A stretch of DNA of 47,265 nucleotides from JBEKJU01 sp050011095 (GTDB lineage: Bacteria; Desulfobacterota; Syntrophorhabdia; Syntrophorhabdales; WCHB1-27). Within the stretch, counting starts at the first letter, position 1, and each line of letters starts with the position of its first letter. Below the pieces are notes generated by a model. That model searched no databases. It had not been told where the DNA came from and saw only the letters and a list, made by a program, of their open reading frames with translations. The position numbers and the translations under genes are program-made. This document shows, one piece after another, positions 42,064 through 47,265 of this stretch. The stretch is from contig JBEKJU010000001.1 of the NCBI GenBank assembly GCA_050011095.1, positions 1-47,265 of the forward strand. The letters run 5' to 3'.

Positions 42064-44165
42064 TTATCCCGACACGTCTTCGGCCCTTATGGGCAACCGC
42101 CTGATCCGCCTGCCGGTCGCCGCGAAGACCGCGTTCGCCACCGCCGCGGCAACGGGTGGGACACCCGGTTCCCCTATGCCGCCCGGAGGCTCCTCGCTTT
42201 GCACGATATGGACCTCCACCTGGGGCATCTCATCGACCCTCAGCACGGGATAGTCATGGAAGTTCCCCTGCTCCACCCGTCCGGCCTTGAAGGTGATCGC
42301 CCCGTGAAGGACGGCCGATAGGGCCATGGCCACGGCGCCCTCCATCTGCGCCTCGATGGTGGTGGGGTTGACCACCCGGCCGCAGTCCACGGCGCAGACG
42401 ACCCTGTGGACGCGGACCTGTCCTTTCGGGTCGACCGACACCTCGGCGACCTGCGCGACGTAGCTTCCAAAAGACTTGTGCACGGCGATTCCCCGCGCCC
42501 TCCCCTCGGGCAATGGCGCACCCCATCCGGCCTTCTCGGCCGCGAGGTCGAGGACCGCCCTGCGGCGAGGGTCGGCCGCGAGGAGACCCCGGCGGAACTC
42601 GTAAGGGTCTCTGCCCGCGCTATGGGCCACCTCATCGAGAAAGCTCTCGACGACGAAGGCGGTGTGCGAATGGCCGACAGAGCGCCACCACAGGACGGGC
42701 ACGCCTGTCTCCGTGGTGTGGAGGTCGACGAGGATGTGGGGGATCGCGTAAGGGATATCGGCCGCCCCCTCGACTGACGCCGGGTCGATGCCCTCCTCGA
42801 TGAACCCCTCGAAAAGGGTTCCCTTCATTATGGATTGCCCGACTATCGTATGGCGCCAGGCCAGAAGGTTGCCGCCCCCGTCAAGGGCGGCCACGAGCCG
42901 GTAGTAGAACATGGGCCGGTAGTAGCCGCCTTTCATGTCGTCCTCACGGGTCCAGACCACCTTGACCGGTTTCTTCACCGCCTTTGCTACCTCCAGGGCG
43001 AGGAGCACGAAATCCGCCCCGGGATTCGCCCGGCGGCCGAACCCACCCCCCAAAAGGGTCGTATGGACCGTCACCTCCTCGGGCCTGAGGCCGAGCATGC
43101 GGGCCGCCGCATCCCGGTCCGGTCCGGGGAACTGGGTGCCTGTCCATATTTCGCAACTTTTTTCCCGTAGGTCGACGAGGCAGTTCAGGGGCTCCATGGG
43201 CGCGTGCGCGAGAAAGGGCACTCACACTCCCTCTGCTAAGAACAACCTCGAAATGGCTCCATGGGCGCGTGCGCGAGAAAGGGCACCTCGTATTCCGCCT
43301 CCACGCGCCTCGGGGCATCCGCAAAGGCCCTTTCGGGATCGCCCTCCTTCCTCGCGACCGCACCGGGGCCGCCCGCCAGGGCCGCGTACTGCTCCCGCAG
43401 TCCCGCCGTCGAAAGGCCGGCCAGCGGTCCCTCATCCCAGGTGATATCGAGGGCCCTCCGCCCCAGAGTCGCCGGCCAAAAGTTTTCGGCCACGACGGCT
43501 ACCCCCGATTCGATCTGCACCACCTCTTTCACGCCGGGGACGGCCTTTGCCTTATCGGCATAGAGACGGGCGACCTTGCCGCCAAAGACGGGGCACCGGG
43601 CCACGAGGGCGACGAGCATGCCGGGGATCGCCATATCGACGGCGAAGAGCGCCTTGCCGTTCACTTTTTCCGGCGAATCGAGGCGGTTGCGCGGCGTGCC
43701 GATGATCGTGAAGGCCGAGGGGTCCTTGAGCGGGACATCCTCTGGACGTTCCATGGTAGACGCCTTTCCCGCAAGCTCCCCGTAGGTCAGCCTCCGCCCG
43801 CTCGCGTCGATCACCCCGCCGTTTTCCGCCCGGCAGAGCGACCTGTCGACCTTCCACGTGTCGGCCGCGGCGGCCACGAGCATCCCTTTGGCCTCGGCCC
43901 CGGCCCTGCGCATCCTTTCCCATTCGCTCAGGACGCTCGTGCTGCCCCCCGTCCCCTGGATGCCGAATATCGTATGGCCGTATTCGGGGGCGACGGGCGC
44001 GGGCTCCGCCCGCACGCTCGCCCAGTCGCACTCAAGTTCCTCGGCGACGAGCATCGGTAGGGAGGTGAAGACGCCCTGCCCCATTTCCGACTTGTTGACC
44101 ACAATGGTCACGGTGCCATCCGTGCCGATGCGGATGAAAGGATTCAGCGCGAAGGAATCGTTCAT
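42064..44165 (-). pseudogene. Molybdenum hydroxylase large subunit (IorB-like), frameshifted
   Basis: The xanthine-dehydrogenase-family subunit that binds the molybdopterin, single-chain IorB type (isoquinoline 1-oxidoreductase or aldehyde dehydrogenase). It reads from ATG 44165 to a frameshift near 43260, then continues in another frame from about 43221 to TAA at 42064. The break is a 65-bp segment with a 32-bp direct duplication (43190-43221 and 43255-43286). Removing one copy plus the spacer restores one frame of about 678 residues. Visible segments include GFGRRANPGADF, MEGAVAMALSAVL and PGGIGEPGVPPVAAAVANAV. Its start overlaps the iorA-like stop by ATGA. Substrate unknown. It may be mutated or mis-assembled. 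Confidence 0.8.
43190..43286. repeat. 32-bp direct repeat within the IorB-like gene
   Basis: Two perfect 32-bp copies (43190-43221 and 43255-43286) enclose 33 bp of sequence that is not part of the gene in either frame. The repeat period of 65 bp is not divisible by three, so it destroys the frame. Confidence 0.9.
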
Positions 44166-44632
44166 TTTTTGCCTCCCTCCGCCGACATCGCCGCGGCGCT
44201 ATGAACAGCGCGCCGGATACGCTGATATGTCCCGCAGCGGCAGACGTTTCCCGACATGGCCTCGTCGATGTCGGCGTCGCTCGGATGAGGGTTCTTCGCG
44301 AGAAGCGCGGCGGCGGCCATGATCTGCCCCGATTGGCAGTAGCCGCACTGGACCACGTCCTCGGTGATCCAGGCCCTCTGGACCGGATGGCTGTTGTCCG
44401 CCGAAAGGCCCTCTATCGTGACGATCTTCTTTCCCGCGACGGCCGAAACCGGCGTGACGCAGGAACGGATCGCCTCGCCGTCCGCATGGACGGTGCAGGC
44501 CCCGCATCGCGATATCCCGCAGCCGTATTTCGTCCCCGTGAGGCCCAGGTTTTCCCGGATCACCCAGAGCAGAGGCGTGTTCGGCGTCGCGGCTACCTCA
44601 TAGGCCTTCCCGTTCACGGTGATTGATATCAT
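44162..44632 (-). CDS. Molybdenum hydroxylase [2Fe-2S] small subunit (IorA-like)
   Basis: A 156-residue iron-sulfur subunit with a plant-type ferredoxin cluster (CGISRCGACTV, about 41-51, with a further Cys near residue 61) and a C-terminal cluster (CGYCQSGQ and CRCGTYQRIRRAV). It passes electrons from the molybdenum subunit, which follows with an ATGA overlap. No signal peptide. AGAGGGGG precedes the ATG. The accessory XdhC-type chaperone is not nearby. Confidence 0.92.
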   Translation of the reverse strand: MISITVNGKAYEVAATPNTPLLWVIRENLGLTGTKYGCGISRCGACTVHADGEAIRSCVTPVSAVAGKKIVTIEGLSADNSHPVQRAWITEDVVQCGYCQSGQIMAAAALLAKNPHPSDADIDEAMSGNVCRCGTYQRIRRAVHSAAAMSAEGGKK

Positions 44633-44775
44633 GGCCCCCTCTCTCGTCGGTGGAATAGCAGAATTATAATGCCGGCCGGACTACTTGTCCTCACGGTGGC
44701 CGCGGGTTCCTGTTTTTGCAGATCAGAAAGACAAGTAAAAACACCGTGTTAACGTCAGGCCCCTATCCTCCGGGC

Positions 44776-44804
44776 TTGTCGGGACGTCGGACAGGCTCTA
44801 TATT
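44776..44804 (+). promoter_or_regulatory. Promoter giving a leaderless receiver mRNA
   Basis: TTGTCG (44776-44781), 17-bp spacer, TATATT (44799-44804). GTAAAG then leads to ATG 44811, so the predicted +1 is the A of the start codon. No Shine-Dalgarno. Confidence 0.65.
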
Positions 44805-44810
44805 GTAAAG

Positions 44811-45206
44811 ATGAGCTCCCCCCGAATGCGCCCCAGGGCAACGATCCTCGTCGTTGATGATGACGAGCAGTCCACGGACATGATGCAGCAAAGCCTGACG
44901 ATGCTCAATTACACGGGGGCCACGTGCAACGACCCCCTCGAGGCGCTGAACCTCTTCGCGAGTATGCCCGAAAGATTCGACGTCGTTATAGTCGACGAGC
45001 TAATGCCGGCCATGAAGGGCACCGATTTGACGATCAGGCTCCTCCAGATCAAGGACGACCTGCCCGTGATCCTCCTGACCGGACACGGCGATGCGGTCCC
45101 CATCGACGCAATCCGCGCCGCCGGTGTCCGAACGGTTCTCGCGAAACCCGTCATGAAGGAAGAGCTTGTTGCCGCCCTGGACAAGGTCCTGCCAAAGCGG
45201 CGATAA
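44811..45206 (+). CDS. Single-domain response regulator
   Basis: A 131-residue receiver without output domain. Acidic pocket DDDEQ (about 16-20), phosphoacceptor in VIVDELMPAMKG (about 61-65), the Thr in ILLTGHGD and Lys in VLAKPVM. The order of motifs is standard and it should be phosphorylated by an unlinked kinase. Its product may also act in a phosphorelay. The stop codon lies in a hairpin loop. Confidence 0.85.
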   Translation: MSSPRMRPRATILVVDDDEQSTDMMQQSLTMLNYTGATCNDPLEALNLFASMPERFDVVIVDELMPAMKGTDLTIRLLQIKDDLPVILLTGHGDAVPIDAIRAAGVRTVLAKPVMKEELVAALDKVLPKRR

Positions 45207-45213
45207 GCCGCTT
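45195..45213. terminator. Hairpin over the receiver stop codon
   Basis: AAGCGGC (45195-45201) pairs with GCCGCTT (45207-45213); the loop GATAA holds the TAA stop. No T-tract follows. Confidence 0.35.
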
Positions 45214-45315
45214 CCGGCACTTCTTCAGTCACCGGGGCACGCAAAAAAACTTCCGGACAAAAGGGCTTGGCTCCGGCATGACCATCGACGGCAAGGGCCG
45301 CGTCCTGACGTCCTG

Positions 45316-45687
45316 TCATGGGGAACCCCGCTCCAATCCCCCGGCGGTCACCGTGATCTCCCCTGCTTCGCCGCTTCGGTCAGCCATGATAACGCCCCGG
45401 ATCGCGAAAGGGGAGAGCCCCTCGACCACCTCATCACTTTCTATAATTATGCCGCACGTCATGCCCACGGCCACGACCTGCCTGCGTACCGTGCCCGTGT
45501 CCGCGTCCGTATAGAGAAAGCCGTCCTGCCCCGCCATGCCGAGGTTTGTCCCGTGCCTGTGGGACCTGCACGTGATCGTGAAGTCCCGGCCATTATCGGT
45601 GACGCAATACGTGTTCGTCACATCCGACGGGTCTTGCCCGTTCGTGTGGCGCCCTATCCTTCTTATCCTGATCTCCATGAATGTCAT
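45316..45687 (-). CDS. Hypothetical protein coupled to the FAH-family gene
   Basis: A 123-residue protein that I do not recognise. ATG 45687 overlaps the FAH-family TGA as ATGA, so it is translationally coupled. It looks like a beta-rich single domain (alternating short hydrophobic runs such as TYCVTDNGRDFTITC and VVAVGMTCGIIIES) with three Cys. The frame stays open upstream to 45948, but that part shadows the FAH gene. A role beside a fumarylacetoacetate hydrolase-like enzyme is inferred only from coupling. Confidence 0.55.
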   Translation of the reverse strand: MTFMEIRIRRIGRHTNGQDPSDVTNTYCVTDNGRDFTITCRSHRHGTNLGMAGQDGFLYTDADTGTVRRQVVAVGMTCGIIIESDEVVEGLSPFAIRGVIMADRSGEAGEITVTAGGLERGSP

Positions 45688-46487
45688 GCCTTCCCTTGTC
45701 CGGCCCCGGGACCGACGACCGGGTTCGCGAGCACGCCGATGCCCGCGACCGCGCACTCGACCGTCTGGCCCGGTCTGAGAAATACCGGTGGCTTTCGCGT
45801 GAAGCCCACGCCCTCGGGGGTGCCCGTCAGGATGACCGTGCCGGGAAGGAGCGTCATACACCGCGACAGATGGGCGACGATCCGGCGGCACGAAAAGATC
45901 ATGTCCGACGTAGAGGATGACTGCATGACCTTCCCGTCCACGCGGCATGAGATACCGAGGTTGTCGCCGTCCAGGTCCGTCACGATGGCCGGGCCCAGGG
46001 GGCAGAAGGTGTCATGGCTCTTCGCGCGCGCCCATTGGCCGTCCGTGAACTGCACCGCCCGGTTGGATACGTCGTTCCCGATTGTGTAGCCGAGGAGCAC
46101 GGCGGAGAATTCGTCCTCCGATATGTTCCTTGCGCGCTTGCCGATCACGATGGCAAGCTCGCTTTCAAAGTCGATGGCCCCATCAAAATGCTCGGGAAGG
46201 ACTATAGGATCGCCCGGTCCCGAAAGGGCCGTCGTCGCCTTCAGGAATATCAGGGGTTCGGCGGGATAGGCGAGACCGGCCTCGTCGGCATGTTTCCTGT
46301 AATTGAGCCCGAGACAGATGATGTTCGGCGGCGACACGGGGGCGAGGAGCCTCACCGCATCGAGGCGTAGCGCCCCTTGCCGCCTCGCGAGGCCGCCGAA
46401 CGGATCGCCGTCGCAGGGCTCGACAAACCCGCCTTCGACGATCCCGTAGCGCGCTTTTCCCTCCTGGAGAAAACGGACGATCTTCAT
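45684..46487 (-). CDS. Fumarylacetoacetate hydrolase (FAH) family protein
   Basis: A 267-residue enzyme of the FAH superfamily (C-C bond hydrolases, decarboxylases or isomerases of 2-oxo acids). Family segments: CLGLNYRKHADEAG, the metal ligands around GAIDFESELAIVIG and GYTIGNDVSNR, WARAKSHDTFCPLGP, and VILTGTPEGVGF. ATG 46487 is preferred, preceded by GGGTGAG. The exact reaction cannot be told. First gene of a two-gene unit. Confidence 0.88.
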   Translation of the reverse strand: MKIVRFLQEGKARYGIVEGGFVEPCDGDPFGGLARRQGALRLDAVRLLAPVSPPNIICLGLNYRKHADEAGLAYPAEPLIFLKATTALSGPGDPIVLPEHFDGAIDFESELAIVIGKRARNISEDEFSAVLLGYTIGNDVSNRAVQFTDGQWARAKSHDTFCPLGPAIVTDLDGDNLGISCRVDGKVMQSSSTSDMIFSCRRIVAHLSRCMTLLPGTVILTGTPEGVGFTRKPPVFLRPGQTVECAVAGIGVLANPVVGPGAGQGKA

Positions 46488-46528
46488 TATCTCACCCCCC
46501 CTTGTCCCCGATAGTCGATTCCATTGTT

Positions 46529-46558
46529 TGTATATCACAATCGAAACCGTCCGGACAA
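46529..46558 (-). promoter_or_regulatory. Probable promoter of the FAH-family gene
   Basis: On the minus strand: TTGTCC (46558-46553), 18-bp spacer, TATACA (46534-46529), about 40 nt before ATG 46487. The rest of the spacer up to 46864 holds a GCGCCTTCGGCGCG hairpin and turns AT-rich; no gene is seen. Confidence 0.45.
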
Positions 46559-46864
46559 GGATAGCGGTACCTTTTGCCCCTCGGGGTCTTCTGCAAATAT
46601 AGCTCTTCGCAGCGGGCGGTGTATCTTCGGCATCCACCCGCGCCTTCGGCGCGCCGACCCGCTTATCCCATCGGTAATCCGCGGAAACCCGGATGCTCCT
46701 CAGATAGGCGTAACATTCCGATTAATGCGGCTCTTGCGCACTTTCCATAAGCACGGGATGGGTCTCGGTTTCACCTACAACTTCACACCTCCGGCCTTGT
46801 AAACTGGTCAAAGAATGCCGTTTGAAAAAGTGCAAAAAAGCAATAGCAACAAAAATGTATTAAG

Positions 46865-47254
46865 TCATCCTGTTACCTCAACCTGCAATTCGTCCGGGGG
46901 CACATCTTCTATTGAAGGCGGAGGTTCTTTACCAGCACCTATCAGTTCAAGCTCCCACTTTAAACGGTTGATATTGTTGACAAGGTCGCTGACTGCATCA
47001 TCGAAGGACCGGGCGACTCGACCATTCACCCTAGCCACTGTATCTTCGGAGAGTTGCAAGCCGAGGGTCTTAAGTGAAACATCGCCGAACTTCGCGAAGA
47101 ATTCTTTTCTAATTGTCGCTTCAGGGGGCAAGCTGTCAGGTCGCCAGATGCCTTTGCAGGCGTGCATCGAAAGCCATCCAATGTACTTACAGATGTCACT
47201 GGGGATTACTGGCGAAGTCGGCTGCTTACCCTTGTGGAATTCAGGTTTCGACAC
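46865..47254 (-). CDS. Hypothetical protein, possibly extending past the window edge
   Basis: A 129-residue or longer protein that I do not recognise. GTG 47254 is a possible start, but the frame stays open to the window edge, so it may be a 3' fragment. It is mostly helical and soluble (FAKFGDVSLKTLGLQLSEDTVARVNG, then DAVSDLVNNINRLKWELELI), with a Pro/acid-rich tail. GC content is visibly lower than in all other genes here, which hints at horizontal origin. No mobile element is seen beside it. Confidence 0.5.
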   Translation of the reverse strand: MSKPEFHKGKQPTSPVIPSDICKYIGWLSMHACKGIWRPDSLPPEATIRKEFFAKFGDVSLKTLGLQLSEDTVARVNGRVARSFDDAVSDLVNNINRLKWELELIGAGKEPPPSIEDVPPDELQVEVTG

Positions 47255-47265
47255 TTCATTCAGCC

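Overview
The window is GC-rich, densely coded bacterial chromosome from a Gram-negative. It carries lipoprotein, outer-membrane-barrel and PBP genes, NtrC-type sigma-54 control, and SelB (so selenocysteine insertion elsewhere in the genome). Rubrerythrin, a thiolase and a DHH-CBS-nucleotidyltransferase fusion suit an anaerobic, possibly syntrophic Desulfobacterota (deltaproteobacterial) lineage. That placement is inferred from gene content and style, not from a marker-gene tree. No insertion sequence, phage, CRISPR array or defence island was seen. The sequence is mostly housekeeping core with small accessory patches.

Layout. 1-7.1 kb: REP-like repeats, an NtrC-type regulator, a CDF metal exporter, an AsmA-like protein, a muconolactone-isomerase-like protein beside a gene remnant, a rubrerythrin broken by an in-frame TAG, a WXXGXW lipoprotein and a coupled pair of unknown genes. 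7.3-17.4 kb: UvrD-like helicase, MscL, the nadC-nadA-nadB operon, divergently the DHH/CBS/nucleotidyltransferase fusion with scpA and sppA. 17.4-20.2 kb: a degenerate histidine kinase diverging from a lone receiver, tRNA-Leu(UAA), an alpha/beta hydrolase. 20.2-30.6 kb, minus strand: GT4 glycosyltransferase, the radC-nadK-recN-GNAT-pmbA cluster and uvrB-uvrC, separated by two blocks of palindromic non-coding DNA. 30.7-40.3 kb: GT9 glycosyltransferase, dacF-M48 protease pair, selB, an ExeA-like ATPase, an SNase-like protein with altered active site, a monocistronic thiolase with strong signals, and an internally duplicated outer-membrane barrel. 40.6-47.3 kb: ECF sigma / membrane protein / Spy-like module, iorAB-like molybdenum hydroxylase whose large subunit is broken by a 65-bp duplication, a lone receiver, an FAH-family gene with a coupled unknown gene, and an edge gene of visibly lower GC.

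Common threads. NAD(P) supply (nadCAB, nadK) and DNA repair (uvrB, uvrC, recN, radC, UvrD-like helicase) dominate the core. Several monocistronic or operon-leading genes (helicase, nadC, the fusion gene, uvrB, GT9, the 44.8 kb receiver) have well-formed sigma-70 promoters whose predicted start site lies 0-5 nt before the start codon and no Shine-Dalgarno, while operon-internal genes mostly have good Shine-Dalgarno sites or stop-start overlaps. This suggests regular use of leaderless mRNA. Other oddities are the amber codon at rubrerythrin codon 33, a probable CTG start for scpA overlapping the upstream stop as CTGA, and the pseudo-kinase/receiver pair. No wholly new multi-gene system could be demonstrated from sequence alone.
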